In this document: one piece after another, positions 44,753 through 55,619 of the stretch
Position numbering within the stretch: position 1 is the first letter of the stretch
How the letters are laid out: each line of letters starts with the position of its first letter
Notes under the pieces: model-generated
Seen by the model: only the letters and a program-made list of their open reading frames with translations
Database searches by the model: none
Told to the model about the DNA's origin: nothing
NCBI RefSeq assembly: GCF_001424665.1
Contig: NZ_LMQS01000002.1
Span: forward strand, 248,001-312,000
Length of the DNA: 64,000 nucleotides
Reading direction: 5' to 3'
DNA from: Methylophilus sp. Leaf416
GTDB taxonomy: Bacteria > Pseudomonadota > Gammaproteobacteria > Burkholderiales > Methylophilaceae
Made by a program: the position numbers and the translations under genes

Positions 44753-46756
44753 CTACTCTTGATCTGTAATTGTGATGGTCGTGATCACGCTTTCAGCATC
44801 AGCCACGGCACCACTATTACGCGCCGGAATAGTGCCCAAACGCTTTTTAAGCGTGATGACCGGCAACCCCAGCCTGGGTGCATACATGTGGGCGTTTGCC
44901 AGTACTTTTTTTACATAATTGCGTGTTTCGCTGAAGGGAATGGTTTCGGCATAAATCGCGCCCTCCAGTGGCACGTTCGCTGCCCAGCGCCGGGCGCGGC
45001 TGGGGCCGGCATTGTAGGCGGCAGTCGCCATCGCTTCCTGGCCGTTGAAGGTATCCAGGGTGTAGCGCATGTAATAGGTACCAAGGTTCACATTGGTATC
45101 TATATCGTGCAGCATGGCATCACTATAGCTACTCCAGCCCAGTTTTTTGGCTATCCACTTGGCGGTTGCAGGCATGACCTGCATCAACCCGCCGGCACCG
45201 ACCGAGGATTTGGCATAGTGCATAAAACGGCTTTCCTGCCGGATAATGCCATATACCCAGGCCTCGTCAATTGCACGCGCTTTTGAAGCTTTTTGCAGGT
45301 AATCACGGTAAGGCGTAGGGTAGCGCAATTCAAAATTATGGGTGCGACTGGTTTTATCGGCCGCCAATACCGTCAAATCGTACCAGCCTTTCAGCAAGGC
45401 ATATTGCGCCGCCACGATACGGGAGGAATCATCCAATCCTTCAAGCAAATACATCCACTCCAGCCTGGCCTCATAGCGTGCATCGGCATCAAACAACGCT
45501 TCTATGCGCTTGATGCTGGCCAGGCGTGCAAACTGGCGGACTTCGTCATCGGCAGGCTGGTAGGTTGCCAACGGTTCACCTGCGACCGGCCCCAGCTCTT
45601 CAGCCGACAGCCAGCCGTAAAAATGACGTTCCTGGGAAAGTTTTGCCAATAACAAATTAGCTTCCGGTGCCTGGCCCTTGGTTTTCAGCGCACGTGCTTT
45701 CCAGTAGCGCCAGGTCTGCTCTTCAGATAAGGCGTTCGGCATGCTATTAATAATCTTCAGCAAGGTATTCCAATCCTGCTCCCGCAATGCGCTACGGGCA
45801 TACCATTCCCATTGCTCATTATTCAGGATTGCAGGTTCGACTTTGGCAAATGCCCTCACTGCTTCAGGCTCATGTTTTCTGGCGGATTCCAGCGCGATAT
45901 AAGCTTGTATCAGTTGCCGCTCTTCATTGGACAAAAGCCCGCTGTATTTCTGGTAGCTGGTTTGTGCCAATGCAATATCTGCCTTGGCCTGGCGATGGAT
46001 GGCGAAGAGATAAAGCGCACGGCCATAAGCTGATTTATCCTGAACATTATTCTTTTTCAAAACCAGGGCAGGGTTTTGTGCCACTTCATCGATCTGCTTC
46101 AGCAAAGTAGCATCGGTTTTCCGGCTACGCTTTGCCAATACTTTAGCCAAACCCGGTTTATTGGCAAACAAGGCATTTCGATAGACAGTGAGCAGTAAGT
46201 TCTCATCCAGCACACCCACTTGCTGCAAGGCTTCCAGCATCCCCTGGCAGTCGGGAGGTAACTCTTTACCGGACAGCAATAAGGTTTTGCCATCTTCGTA
46301 AGCGATCGGGTCATCCAGCGCGATTCCAGCCTGCACCTGGAAGCACTGGTTGCCTGTGTCATTCAAGCTGTAATAGTTGGGAATCTGAGCGCGGATTTCG
46401 ACAAACTGGTCCCAGAACTGGACGCGTCCCAGGCGTTTTAGCCAAAGTTCGCGCACGCGTTGGGATAACAATGATTCGTTATTTTCCTGTAAAAAAGCCT
46501 GCACCTGGTAATAGGATAATTGATCCATGGTAAGGATCATCTGCCAGTATTGCAAATATGGTGCGAGCGGTGACTTGCGTTGCTTAAGGGTCTCCAGCGA
46601 CTCGGTCAGCAGCGGCAGGTTTTTAGTCTGGTAAGCCTGTTTGGCTTGCAGATAAGTTTCAGTATCGCCAGCGTATGCCGGCGTGGCAAACACAAGCAGG
46701 CACGGTACCAACACACAGGCAGCAATCGAAAGGAGATGACGGAATTTAGTCTTCAT
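44753..46756 (-). CDS. slt: Soluble lytic murein transglycosylase
   Basis: 667 residues with a signal peptide (…FATPAYA|GD). A long helical superhelix (U/L domains) to about residue 475 is followed by the lysozyme-like catalytic domain with IIRQESRFMHY (catalytic Glu), GAGGLMQVMPATAKWIAKKL and AYNAGPSRARRW. Cleaves peptidoglycan glycan strands with formation of 1,6-anhydro ends. It lies next to the cell-wall/division cluster. Confidence 0.94.
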   Translation of the reverse strand: MKTKFRHLLSIAACVLVPCLLVFATPAYAGDTETYLQAKQAYQTKNLPLLTESLETLKQRKSPLAPYLQYWQMILTMDQLSYYQVQAFLQENNESLLSQRVRELWLKRLGRVQFWDQFVEIRAQIPNYYSLNDTGNQCFQVQAGIALDDPIAYEDGKTLLLSGKELPPDCQGMLEALQQVGVLDENLLLTVYRNALFANKPGLAKVLAKRSRKTDATLLKQIDEVAQNPALVLKKNNVQDKSAYGRALYLFAIHRQAKADIALAQTSYQKYSGLLSNEERQLIQAYIALESARKHEPEAVRAFAKVEPAILNNEQWEWYARSALREQDWNTLLKIINSMPNALSEEQTWRYWKARALKTKGQAPEANLLLAKLSQERHFYGWLSAEELGPVAGEPLATYQPADDEVRQFARLASIKRIEALFDADARYEARLEWMYLLEGLDDSSRIVAAQYALLKGWYDLTVLAADKTSRTHNFELRYPTPYRDYLQKASKARAIDEAWVYGIIRQESRFMHYAKSSVGAGGLMQVMPATAKWIAKKLGWSSYSDAMLHDIDTNVNLGTYYMRYTLDTFNGQEAMATAAYNAGPSRARRWAANVPLEGAIYAETIPFSETRNYVKKVLANAHMYAPRLGLPVITLKKRLGTIPARNSGAVADAESVITTITITDQE

Positions 46757-46841
46757 GAGTCAATAATCACAGGGTCTTACTATGCTCACGTGAGCACTCG
46801 CAAGTGCACCTGACTCATCACGTGGATTTAGGGGGTCACAA

Positions 46842-47024
46842 TCAAATTCTGGCCAGGCGACTCAGAAAGAAAAACAGCAACAGGAGTAGCACTACAACGA
46901 AGCCGGCTTTCCATACTTTTTTAAGCCATTGCCAGTAGCGCGAGTTACCGGTTTGCCAGCCTAGCAGTGCCAGCACCATAGTACTTAGCACCAGCACTGC
47001 AAATAATATCCGTATCCACCACAT
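46842..47024 (-). CDS. Small two-helix membrane protein next to lpxC
   Basis: 60 residues: helix about 4-22, a short basic loop with tryptophans (SRYWQWLKKVWK), second helix about 38-56. I do not recognise a named family. It lies 34 nt downstream of lpxC on the same strand, so it may be the last gene of the lpxC transcript. Confidence 0.65.
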   Translation of the reverse strand: MWWIRILFAVLVLSTMVLALLGWQTGNSRYWQWLKKVWKAGFVVVLLLLLFFFLSRLARI

Positions 47025-47058
47025 AGTCTCGTCTATTCTTGTTAGTTAGGCTTGCTAA

Positions 47059-47994
47059 TCAGGCAGCTGGTAAAAATGGTGCCGGACTAAAGTAGTCACG
47101 TTGACGCACAAAACCGACCGGGGCTTGGCTATCTTCAAAGGTACAGTATTCCCAGGCAGTGTCGTCTTTCAACAAGGCACGTAGCAGCTGGTTATTCAAG
47201 GCATGCCCGGACTTGAAAGCAGAAAACTGGCCGACGATGGGATAACCCAGGATATACAGATCACCAATGGCATCCAGTACTTTGTGTTTGGCGAACTCGT
47301 CGTCGTAGCGCAAACCACCGCCATTCAGTACCTTGTATTCATCGAGCACAATCGCGTTATCGAGACTGCCGCCTTTGGCCAGACCATTCGCGCGCAGGTA
47401 CTCCACTTCGTGCATAAAACCAAAGGTACGCGCACGACTGATTTCGTCTACATAACTTTGGCTATCGTAATCAATATTCACCGTTTTACCTGAGAATTCA
47501 AACACAGGGTGTGCGAAATCAATCGTAAATTCGGCTTTGAAACCATGATGCGGTGTAAATTTTGCCCATTTATCACCATCTTGTACTTCTACCGGTTTCA
47601 GGATGCGCACAAATTTCTTCGGCGCTTCCAGTTCGGCTAAGCCGGCCATTTGCAATAAGTAGATAAACGGCCCCGAGCTGCCATCCATGATGGGCACTTC
47701 GGCTGCCGTTAACTCTATCAATACATTATCCACCCCCAGACCGGCGAGGGCGGACATCAAATGCTCCACAGTGGCAACGCGCGCACCTGAAAACTCTAGG
47801 GCTGAGCTCAGGCGGGTGTCGTTAACTGCCGTCGGGGTGACCCGCATGGCAGGCGTATCGGGCAAATCGATGCGCTTGAACACTACACCATGATCAGCAG
47901 GTGCCGGTTTAAGCGTCAGGGTGACTTTCTCACCGCTGTGCAGCCCTACGCCGGTCGCGCTAATCTGTTGTTTAAGCGTGCGTTGCTTTAACAT
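47059..47994 (-). CDS. lpxC: UDP-3-O-acyl-N-acetylglucosamine deacetylase
   Basis: 311 residues. First committed step of lipid A synthesis in the cytoplasm; zinc-dependent. Zinc ligands are visible in [12 protein letters not shown] and in the [10 protein letters not shown] segment (His-x3-Asp), and the catalytic histidine in [16 protein letters not shown]. It follows ftsZ at the end of the dcw cluster, the usual proteobacterial place. Confidence 0.97.
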   Translation of the reverse strand: MLKQRTLKQQISATGVGLHSGEKVTLTLKPAPADHGVVFKRIDLPDTPAMRVTPTAVNDTRLSSALEFSGARVATVEHLMSALAGLGVDNVLIELTAAEVPIMDGSSGPFIYLLQMAGLAELEAPKKFVRILKPVEVQDGDKWAKFTPHHGFKAEFTIDFAHPVFEFSGKTVNIDYDSQSYVDEISRARTFGFMHEVEYLRANGLAKGGSLDNAIVLDEYKVLNGGGLRYDDEFAKHKVLDAIGDLYILGYPIVGQFSAFKSGHALNNQLLRALLKDDTAWEYCTFEDSQAPVGFVRQRDYFSPAPFLPAA

Positions 47995-48073
47995 GGTTTT
48001 CTCTTTTATCAGTGATTGACCCTATTATAAGCCAATCCCACTTCCAAACCGACAAGCAATCACTGCCTGAAGG

Positions 48074-49246
48074 TTAATCAGCCTGCTTACGCAGGAAAGC
48101 CGGAATATCATATTCTTCAATACCGGAATTCTTCATGGCTTCAACCTGTGCACGACGGCTGTTGCTGGTAAATACTGCCGGCTCATCTTCCTCAACTGTA
48201 TTCTGGAAAATAGGCTGGTTAGTAGTACCGTCACGCAGTGTAGTCGTCGTCATGACTTTTAACTCAGGTTTCGCCTGACGCTTGCCGATGGAGCCGTTCA
48301 AGCCGGTGGCAACCATGGTCACACGCAGGTTATCAGCCATTTCTTCGTCAATCACGTTACCGATAATCACGGTCGCATCTTCTGCCGTGAATTCTTTGAT
48401 AGTGTTCATCACATCATAGTATTCACGCATTTTGAAGCTGCTGCTGGCGGTAATATTGACCAATACACCACGTGCATTGGCCAGGTTAACATCTTCCAGC
48501 AACGGGCTGGCTACTGCTTGTTCAGCCGCGATACGGGCACGGTTAGGGCCAGTTGCTTCAGCGGAACCCATCATTGCCATACCCATTTCAGACATCACGG
48601 TGCGTACGTCAGCAAAGTCAACGTTCACGGTACCCGGGCAGTTGATGATTTCGGCAATACCGGACACCGCATTTTGCAACACGTCATTAGCTGCACGATA
48701 CGCTTCCATCACGGTTACATCTTCACCCAACACATCCATCAGCTTTTCGTTAGGGATAACAATCAGAGAGTCAACGTACTGGGAAAGTTCTTCCAAACCC
48801 TCTTGTGCAACTTTTGCACGCTTGCCTTCGAAAGCAAACGGCTTGGTCACCACAGCAACGGTCAGGATGCCCATTTCACGTGCGACTTCCGCGATGATAG
48901 GGGCCGCGCCGGTACCGGTACCGCCACCCATCCCTGCAGTGATAAACAGCATGTCGGCACCATCAATAGTTTCCGCGATGCTGTCACGGTCTTCCAGTGC
49001 GGCTTCACGTCCGATTTCCGGCTTGGCACCAGCACCTAGACCCTTGGTGATATCGGCACCAATTTGCAGTACCACTTTGGCATTGCTCTTTTTCAAAGCC
49101 TGCATATCCGTATTAGCGCAAATAAACTCTACGCCCGGCACCATCTTGGTCATCATGTGCTCAACGGCGTTACCACCGCAACCACCCACACCAATTACCT
49201 TGATTACTGCACCTTCGTTCTCTTTGTCAAAAATTTCAATCATCAT
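48074..49246 (-). CDS. ftsZ: Cell division protein FtsZ
   Basis: 390 residues. Tubulin-like GTPase forming the division ring. GTP signature GGGTGTGAAPIIAEVAREMG, N-terminal IKVIGVGGCGGNAVEHM, a variable linker, and the conserved C-terminal tail IEEYDIPAFLRKQ that binds FtsA, ZipA and SlmA. GGAGAG precedes the start. 80 nt separate it from ftsA. Confidence 0.98.
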   Translation of the reverse strand: MMIEIFDKENEGAVIKVIGVGGCGGNAVEHMMTKMVPGVEFICANTDMQALKKSNAKVVLQIGADITKGLGAGAKPEIGREAALEDRDSIAETIDGADMLFITAGMGGGTGTGAAPIIAEVAREMGILTVAVVTKPFAFEGKRAKVAQEGLEELSQYVDSLIVIPNEKLMDVLGEDVTVMEAYRAANDVLQNAVSGIAEIINCPGTVNVDFADVRTVMSEMGMAMMGSAEATGPNRARIAAEQAVASPLLEDVNLANARGVLVNITASSSFKMREYYDVMNTIKEFTAEDATVIIGNVIDEEMADNLRVTMVATGLNGSIGKRQAKPELKVMTTTTLRDGTTNQPIFQNTVEEDEPAVFTSNSRRAQVEAMKNSGIEEYDIPAFLRKQAD

Positions 49247-49326
49247 TCACTCTCCATTTGCCTAACTTTTGAGGATTGGGTTGCCCCGCACACTCGCCCT
49301 AAACACAGTTAAAAATTACCCAAAAA

Positions 49327-50565
49327 CTAGAAATTACCTGTAAACCAACTTTTCATTCTCTCAAGCAACCTGCCCACCGAGCCAGACTGCAGATTCCCCA
49401 CCATTTGCTTTTCCACCTGCTGCTTAGCCATCAGCAACAGGCCAATACCGGTGGCATAGCGAGGATTACCCACCACCTCAGATAAACCTTCCACATAGCG
49501 CGGGATACCGAGGCGCACCGGTGTGTGGAAAATCTCTTCGCCCAGCTCCACCATGCCGCGCATTTGTGCAGCGCCACCGGTAATCACAATCCCGGAAGCG
49601 ATCATGGATTCCATACCACTGCGGCGCAGTTCCTGCTGTACAAACTCGTAAATCTCTTCGACGCGGTCTTCAATCACCTCAGTCAATGCCTGGCATGACA
49701 ATTGACGCGGCTCACGGCCATCAACCGCCTGTACTTCAACCACTTCACGCGGGTCCGCCAATTGACGCAAGGCACAGCCATGTTTGACCTTGATTTCTTC
49801 CGCTGACTGCGTGGGAGTACGCAAGGCCACCGCGATGTCATTGGTAATCTGGTCACCGGCAATCGGTATCACCGCGGTATGGCGGATGGCGCCATTTTTA
49901 AACACGGCGATGTCAGTCGTGCCGCCACCGATATCTACCAGGCAAACCCCTAATTCTTTTTCATCTTCGGTCAGTACAGATTCGCTGGAAGCCAGTGGTT
50001 GCAGAATCAGGTCGCTCACTTCCAGGCCGCAGCGCTTGATACACTTGACGATATTCTGTGCCGCCGCAATCGCGCCGGTCACGATATGCACACGCACTTC
50101 TAGGCGGATGCCGCTCATACCCAATGGCTCGCGCACGTCTTCCTGGCCATCGATAATAAATTCCTGGGTCAGGATATGCAGGATCTGCTGATCCGCTGGC
50201 AAGGCAATCGCACGGGCAGTATCGACCACGCGGTCAATATCGCTTTGCGAAACTTCGCTTTCCTTGATTTTCACCATGCCGTGTGAGTTCAGGCTTTTGA
50301 TATGGCTGCCGGCAATCCCTGAATACACGGTGTTGATTTTGCAGTCAGCCATCAGCTCGACTTCTTCAATTGCGCGCTGAATCGCTTGCATGGTGGAGTC
50401 GATATTCACCACCACGCCTTTTTTCAGGCCGCGTGAAGCATGCTGACCAACGCCAATCACCTTCAAGGTGCCTTCTGGCAAAATCTCGGCCGCGATGGCC
50501 ACGATCTTGGAGGTGCCGATATCCAGGCCCACGATTAAATTTTTATCTTCTCTTGCTCTACTCAT
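49327..50565 (-). CDS. ftsA: Cell division protein FtsA
   Basis: 412 residues from the ATG at 50565 (MSRAREDKNLIVGLDIGTSK), which has AAGGAAATGA upstream; a GTG five codons earlier is unlikely. Actin-like ATPase with phosphate loop GLDIGTSKI and DIGGGTTDIAVF, and a C-terminal amphipathic membrane helix (LLERMKSWFTGNF). Anchors FtsZ to the membrane. Confidence 0.97.
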   Translation of the reverse strand: MSRAREDKNLIVGLDIGTSKIVAIAAEILPEGTLKVIGVGQHASRGLKKGVVVNIDSTMQAIQRAIEEVELMADCKINTVYSGIAGSHIKSLNSHGMVKIKESEVSQSDIDRVVDTARAIALPADQQILHILTQEFIIDGQEDVREPLGMSGIRLEVRVHIVTGAIAAAQNIVKCIKRCGLEVSDLILQPLASSESVLTEDEKELGVCLVDIGGGTTDIAVFKNGAIRHTAVIPIAGDQITNDIAVALRTPTQSAEEIKVKHGCALRQLADPREVVEVQAVDGREPRQLSCQALTEVIEDRVEEIYEFVQQELRRSGMESMIASGIVITGGAAQMRGMVELGEEIFHTPVRLGIPRYVEGLSEVVGNPRYATGIGLLLMAKQQVEKQMVGNLQSGSVGRLLERMKSWFTGNF

Positions 50566-50603
50566 TTCATTTCCTTGCACATCTTGCTTCAGGCAATTTC
50601 TTA

Positions 50604-51308
50604 TCAGGCTCCGTTGCGTGGCATACGCAACGCAAAGCCATTTGGATAGCGTAAATCTGCATACCGCCAGTCACTTTCAGCGATCGCCGGCTGCTGGGTG
50701 TAGGCTGCTACAAATTGTTGTAACCGTTGTTTAGCTGCTTCACGTCCCAGCATCATTTGCCGTTTATCAGCGGTCTTGATCTCCCAGGCGCGTCGTGACG
50801 ACAAGCTCAATTGCTGAATCTGCAATGAGGTCACTGACAATGTCTGCGCAAAACTGGCATAACCTTGCGCGAGTTCTTTCACCGCATCACCCGGGCCATA
50901 GAACACCGGCAATTGCTCATCAGAGGCTGCCTGGAATAATTCACCATGGCGGTTCACCAATGCCACCCCACCCCAGCGGCCAATGGCCTGATGCTCTTCA
51001 ATCTGAACCACAATGGTGTCAGGCCATTGGCGACGGACACTGACCTTGCGCGCCCATGGCAGCTTCTCGAACGCGGTGCGGGTGCGTTGCAGATCCAGTG
51101 TGTAAAAATTACCTTTTAAATATTTGCTGACAATCAGTTGAATCTGCTCGTGATTGACATGATCCAGATTGCCTTCAACCTGCACATGCTTGACCGGGAA
51201 GATAGGCAGATGCAACACCACAAACAATAAGGCGTATAGCATCAGCACCACTGCCAGTGAAAACAGCAGATTGGCAGTCCAGTTCAGCAATGTCGGTCTA
51301 TGCCACAT
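50604..51308 (-). CDS. ftsQ: Cell division protein FtsQ
   Basis: 234 residues. Single N-terminal membrane helix (about 13-33), then a POTRA domain (VEGNLDHVNHEQIQLIVSKY) and the beta domain (VRRQWPDTIVVQIEEHQAIG). Scaffold in the divisome, binding FtsL/FtsB. It begins 3 nt after ddlB. Confidence 0.93.
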   Translation of the reverse strand: MWHRPTLLNWTANLLFSLAVVLMLYALLFVVLHLPIFPVKHVQVEGNLDHVNHEQIQLIVSKYLKGNFYTLDLQRTRTAFEKLPWARKVSVRRQWPDTIVVQIEEHQAIGRWGGVALVNRHGELFQAASDEQLPVFYGPGDAVKELAQGYASFAQTLSVTSLQIQQLSLSSRRAWEIKTADKRQMMLGREAAKQRLQQFVAAYTQQPAIAESDWRYADLRYPNGFALRMPRNGA

Positions 51309-51311
51309 CGT

Positions 51312-52244
51312 CTATGCGTTCCCGTTTGAGGCCTTCAATGTTTGCTGCAAAATGTTTATGACCAGTGCATCAAAATCCAGCCCAGCCGCTTTGGCTGCCA
51401 TCGGCACCAGGCTGTGGTCTGTCATGCCCGGGCTGGTATTTACTTCCAGGAAATAATGTTTTCCCGCCTCATCCATCAAAAAGTCCACGCGGCCCCAGCC
51501 ACTGCAACCAAGCACCCTGAACGCCTGCAAAGCTTCTGCCTGGATCTGCGCTTCCTGTGCAGCAGACAAGCCACTCGGGCAACGGTATTCGGTATCGTCA
51601 CGCAGGTACTTGGCTTCGTAATCGTAGTATTCGTTTTTCGGCACAATCCTTATCACCGGCAACGCGGTATCGCCGAGAATGCCAACGGTGTACTCACCAC
51701 CACCAACAAACTGTTCGGCAATCACCAGGGGATCAGAGGCTTTAGCCAGGGTATAAGCCGCAGCCAGTTCGGCAGCCTGCTTGACCTTGCTCACGCCTAT
51801 GCTTGAACCTTCGTTGGCAGGTTTCACAAAGACGGGCAATCCCAGCGTCGCGACGACTTCCTCGGTAGTTGTGGATTCATCCATCAGCACAAAATCAGGG
51901 GTTACTACACCAGCAGCTGTCCACAGCAATTTGGTACGCCATTTATCCATACCGAGCGCAGATGCCATGACGCCGCTGCCGGTATAAGGGATATCCATCA
52001 GTTCCAATGCACCCTGTATGGTGCCGTCTTCACCAAAGCGGCCGTGCAAGGCGATAAAGGCGCGGTCATACCCTTTCAAGGCAGACAATTCTTGCGTGGC
52101 CGGATCGAATGCATGCGCATCGACACCCTGACGCTGTAAGGCGGCCAACACCGCAGAGCCGCTTTTCAGCGACACTTCACGCTCGCCAGAACGTCCACCG
52201 AATAACACGGCTACCTTGCCAAATTTTTGCTGTGCTGCACTCAT
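51312..52244 (-). CDS. ddlB: D-alanine--D-alanine ligase
   Basis: 310 residues, ATP-grasp enzyme making the D-Ala-D-Ala dipeptide for peptidoglycan. [17 protein letters not shown] at the start, [15 protein letters not shown], and metal-binding [17 protein letters not shown] at the end. Overlaps murB by 4 nt. Confidence 0.96.
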   Translation of the reverse strand: MSAAQQKFGKVAVLFGGRSGEREVSLKSGSAVLAALQRQGVDAHAFDPATQELSALKGYDRAFIALHGRFGEDGTIQGALELMDIPYTGSGVMASALGMDKWRTKLLWTAAGVVTPDFVLMDESTTTEEVVATLGLPVFVKPANEGSSIGVSKVKQAAELAAAYTLAKASDPLVIAEQFVGGGEYTVGILGDTALPVIRIVPKNEYYDYEAKYLRDDTEYRCPSGLSAAQEAQIQAEALQAFRVLGCSGWGRVDFLMDEAGKHYFLEVNTSPGMTDHSLVPMAAKAAGLDFDALVINILQQTLKASNGNA

Positions 52245-53131
52245 GCTTTTAAAACGCTTTCCCCAATGACTTTCACTTCCTGTATCAATTCCACGCCCTG
52301 CTTTTCATGCACGGTGGTTTTGACACGCTCTATCAATGCTTCAATATCTGCTGCGCTCGCATTGCCCAAATTCACGATGAAATTGGCATGCTTTTCTGAA
52401 ACCTGTGCACCACCAATGATGGCGCCTTTCAAGCCAGATACTTCAATCAAGCGTGCCGCAAAATCGCCTTCCGGATTGCGGAAAGTGGATCCTGCGCTCG
52501 GCATGTTCAGCGGCTGGCTCGCCAGACGTTTTGCCAGCAACTGTTTGATCTGTTCGGCAGAAGTTTTGCCATCACCTTGCGGGATAGCAAACCAGCCGCC
52601 CAGAAACCATTCATCTGCCACGGGGTGTGTTACGTGGCGATAGGCAGGCGCATAGTCAGCACGATTTCGCACTTGTACCGCGCCACTGCGATGTATGGTT
52701 TTTACCTGATCTACCCATTGCCAGGTTTCGCCACCATAACAACCGGCGTTCATCGCAAGCGCACCGCCTACCGTTCCGGGGATACCCGCCATAAATTCGG
52801 CACCAGCGCGATTGTGGCTGGCAGCAAAACGTGCCAGCTTGGCGCAGGTAACACCGGCATCGGCATATACCCGTTCGCCTTGCATTTCAAGTTGCTGCAA
52901 GGCCTGATGCATGACCACTACCGTGCCACGCACACCACCGTCCCGTACCAGCAGGTTGCTGCCCAAGCCAATAAAGGTCAGCGGCTCATCCGCCGGCAAC
53001 TTTTGCAGGAATTGCTGCAGGTGCTCGACATTATCGGCCAGCACCAGCTGGTCAGCCTCGCCACCCACGCGCCAGCTGGTGTAGCGAGTGAGCGGTTCGT
53101 GCTGCAGCACTTTTAACCCTGTTGCGCTCAT
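52241..53131 (-). CDS. murB: UDP-N-acetylenolpyruvoylglucosamine reductase
   Basis: 296 residues, type-II (short) MurB. FAD-binding [15 protein letters not shown] and [20 protein letters not shown], and the catalytic serine in [12 protein letters not shown]. Reduces the enolpyruvyl group to the muramic acid lactyl ether. 4-nt overlaps on both sides. Confidence 0.96.
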   Translation of the reverse strand: MSATGLKVLQHEPLTRYTSWRVGGEADQLVLADNVEHLQQFLQKLPADEPLTFIGLGSNLLVRDGGVRGTVVVMHQALQQLEMQGERVYADAGVTCAKLARFAASHNRAGAEFMAGIPGTVGGALAMNAGCYGGETWQWVDQVKTIHRSGAVQVRNRADYAPAYRHVTHPVADEWFLGGWFAIPQGDGKTSAEQIKQLLAKRLASQPLNMPSAGSTFRNPEGDFAARLIEVSGLKGAIIGGAQVSEKHANFIVNLGNASAADIEALIERVKTTVHEKQGVELIQEVKVIGESVLKA

Positions 53132-54522
53132 CGCGTCGCCAGCTCCCGCGTTTTGGCCGCGACGTTACCGATATTGCCGGCGCCCATCACGACCACCACA
53201 TCTCCCGCCTGCACGCTATCCAGTATGGTCGCCGGCAACTCATCTGTGGTTTCCACAAATCTTGGTTCTACCTTGCCGTTCACACGGATGGCACGGATCA
53301 GGCTGCGGGTGTCAGCCGCGACAATCGGCGCTTCGCCAGCCGAATACACTTCTGTCAGCAACAACGCATCAACAGTTGACAATACCTTGACGAAATCCTC
53401 GAAGCAGTCGCGGGTGCGGGTATAGCGATGCGGCTGGAAAGCCAGCACCAGGCGACGCTCCGGAAACGCACCACGTGCGGCAGCTATTACAGCCTGCATT
53501 TCAACCGGGTGGTGACCGTAATCATCAATCAGAGTCACATGACCATCGGCAACCGGGATTTCGCCATAGCGCTCAAACCTGCGACCTACGCCCCTGAACT
53601 CGGCCAGTGCTTTCAGGATGGCCGCATCCGGCACATTCAATTCTGTCGCAATCGCAATCGCCGCCAGTGCATTCAACACATAGTGATGCCCTGGCAGATT
53701 GAGGGTGACTTCATTGCGTACCGTCGTGCCGTTTTTGCGGATCAGCGTGAAATGCATTTTGCCGCCATCAGCGACGATGTTTTCAGCACGGATACTGGCA
53801 TCTTCATGGGTGCCATAAGTAGTCACCGGACGTGTGACGCGCGGCAGGATTTCACGCACATTGGCATCGTCAATGCACATCACGGCCATGCCCCAGAATG
53901 GGATTTGCTGCAAAAATTCAACAAACGCCGTTTTCAACTTGTCGAAGCTATGCTCATAGGTATCCATGTGGTCCTGGTCAATATTGGTGACCACAGCAAG
54001 CACCGGATTCAGGTGCAGGAAGGACGCATCAGATTCATCTGCCTCAACCACTATCCATTCACCCGTACCCAGTTTGGCGTTGGCACTGGCTGCTTCCAGC
54101 TTGCCACCAATGACAAAGGTCGGGTCCATGTCTGCTTCAGCCAGAATGCTGGCAATCAGGCTTGTGGTCGTGGTTTTGCCATGCGTACCTGCTACGGCAA
54201 TGCCCTGCTTGAAGCGCATCAGTTCGGCAAGCATCAGTGCACGTGGAATCACCGCGACCTTGCGTGCGCGGGCCGCGATAATTTCCGGGTTCTCTTCGTT
54301 AATTGCACTGGACACCACCACTACATCGGCATCACCCAAGTGTTCGGTCGCATGCCCCTGGTACACCTTGGCACCAAAGCCTTGCAAGCGTTTGGTAGTC
54401 GCATTGCTGGCCAGGTCTGAGCCGCTGATCTCAAAGCCAAGGTTGAGCAATACCTCGGCAATCCCGCTCATGCCAGAACCGCCTATGCCGACAAAATGAA
54501 TTTTTTTGACTTTATGTTTCAT
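53128..54522 (-). CDS. murC: UDP-N-acetylmuramate--L-alanine ligase
   Basis: 464 residues. First Mur ligase; adds L-Ala. N-terminal nucleotide-binding domain ([20 protein letters not shown]), P-loop [15 protein letters not shown], and C-terminal [20 protein letters not shown] with [11 protein letters not shown]. Overlaps murG by 4 nt. Confidence 0.97.
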   Translation of the reverse strand: MKHKVKKIHFVGIGGSGMSGIAEVLLNLGFEISGSDLASNATTKRLQGFGAKVYQGHATEHLGDADVVVVSSAINEENPEIIAARARKVAVIPRALMLAELMRFKQGIAVAGTHGKTTTTSLIASILAEADMDPTFVIGGKLEAASANAKLGTGEWIVVEADESDASFLHLNPVLAVVTNIDQDHMDTYEHSFDKLKTAFVEFLQQIPFWGMAVMCIDDANVREILPRVTRPVTTYGTHEDASIRAENIVADGGKMHFTLIRKNGTTVRNEVTLNLPGHHYVLNALAAIAIATELNVPDAAILKALAEFRGVGRRFERYGEIPVADGHVTLIDDYGHHPVEMQAVIAAARGAFPERRLVLAFQPHRYTRTRDCFEDFVKVLSTVDALLLTEVYSAGEAPIVAADTRSLIRAIRVNGKVEPRFVETTDELPATILDSVQAGDVVVVMGAGNIGNVAAKTRELATR

Positions 54523-55619
54523 GCTGCTCGTTGTTTCTCATTTGTATTTGCTGTTGCCAGCTGCTGGCAAATTTCTGCCACTTGTTGTGTGGCTTGTGGC
54601 CGTGCCAGGGCACGTGCCTTTTGCGCCATCACCAGACAGATATTACGGTCCAGCGCTTGCAAGGTATTCGCCAGCTGACTTACATCCAGGTCTCTTTGCT
54701 GGATCAGTAACGCGGCGCCTGCCTGTTGCAGATAGGCTGCATTGGTGGTTTGGTGGTCATCCACCGCAAACGGGAATGGCACCAGAATGCTGGCAGCCCC
54801 TACATTCGCCAGCTCGGCAATCGTTAATGCCCCGGCACGGCAAATTACCAGGTCAGCCCAGGCATACACCTCAGCCATATCCTGGATAAATGCGCGGCAA
54901 TCAGCTGCAACGCCGGCTTCTGCATAGGCTTTTTTCAGTGCTTCAATATGTTTTTCACCCGCCTGATGAATAATCTGTGGCCGCATATTGTGCGGCAATT
55001 GGGCAAAGGCTTTTGGCAACAACGTATTCAATGCCGCGGCCCCCAGACTGCCACCCACAACCAGTACGCGTAACACACCATGATGATCTGCAAAACGCAA
55101 TTCCGGCACCTGCAAGGTGGTAATCTCTTCACGCACAGGATTACCAACCGTTTCGCCTTTTTTACCCAGTGCATTGGGAAACCCGGTCAACACCCGGTTT
55201 GCAATGCTGGCTAATACCTTGTTGGTCAATCCGGCGACAGAATTTTGCTCATGAATCACCAGCGGAATGCCTGCCATTTTCGCCATCACGCCGCCAGGGA
55301 ATGCCGCAAAACCACCCATGCCCAACACCACATCGGGTTGATGCTGGCTTATCGCGCTTTTAGCCTGTGCAAATGCGCGTGACAACTTCACCGGTAAAGT
55401 CAGCCAGCCTTGCAGACCTTTGCCACGCACCCCTTGCATGGTCATCATGGCTTTTTCATAAGGCTTGCCGGCAATCAGACGATTTTCCATACCGCCTTCA
55501 GTCGCCAGCCATACGATCTTCCAGCCTTGCGCGTGCAAAGCATCAGCCACTGCAATTGCAGGATAGACATGCCCCCCAGTGCCACCAGCCATCACCATCA
55601 ATGTGTAATTGCGGCTCAT
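54519..55619 (-). CDS. murG: Lipid II synthase MurG
   Basis: 366 residues. GT-B glycosyltransferase that adds GlcNAc to lipid I on the inner face of the membrane. Glycine-rich loops [16 protein letters not shown] and [12 protein letters not shown], and the donor site [20 protein letters not shown]. Overlaps ftsW by 4 nt. Confidence 0.97.
   Translation of the reverse strand: MSRNYTLMVMAGGTGGHVYPAIAVADALHAQGWKIVWLATEGGMENRLIAGKPYEKAMMTMQGVRGKGLQGWLTLPVKLSRAFAQAKSAISQHQPDVVLGMGGFAAFPGGVMAKMAGIPLVIHEQNSVAGLTNKVLASIANRVLTGFPNALGKKGETVGNPVREEITTLQVPELRFADHHGVLRVLVVGGSLGAAALNTLLPKAFAQLPHNMRPQIIHQAGEKHIEALKKAYAEAGVAADCRAFIQDMAEVYAWADLVICRAGALTIAELANVGAASILVPFPFAVDDHQTTNAAYLQQAGAALLIQQRDLDVSQLANTLQALDRNICLVMAQKARALARPQATQQVAEICQQLATANTNEKQRAA

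Noticed and set aside
44720-45286. 188-codon open frame on the plus strand, with an open part before the slt stop
   Set aside because: Almost entirely antisense to slt and without a convincing start signal; treated as a shadow.
48432-49265. 277-codon open frame on the plus strand
   Set aside because: Antisense to ftsZ; serine/threonine/proline-rich composition typical of a reversed coding strand.
53428-54420. 330-codon open frame on the plus strand
   Set aside because: It lies wholly antisense to murC, which has complete motifs; no ribosome site or domain is seen in the antisense product.
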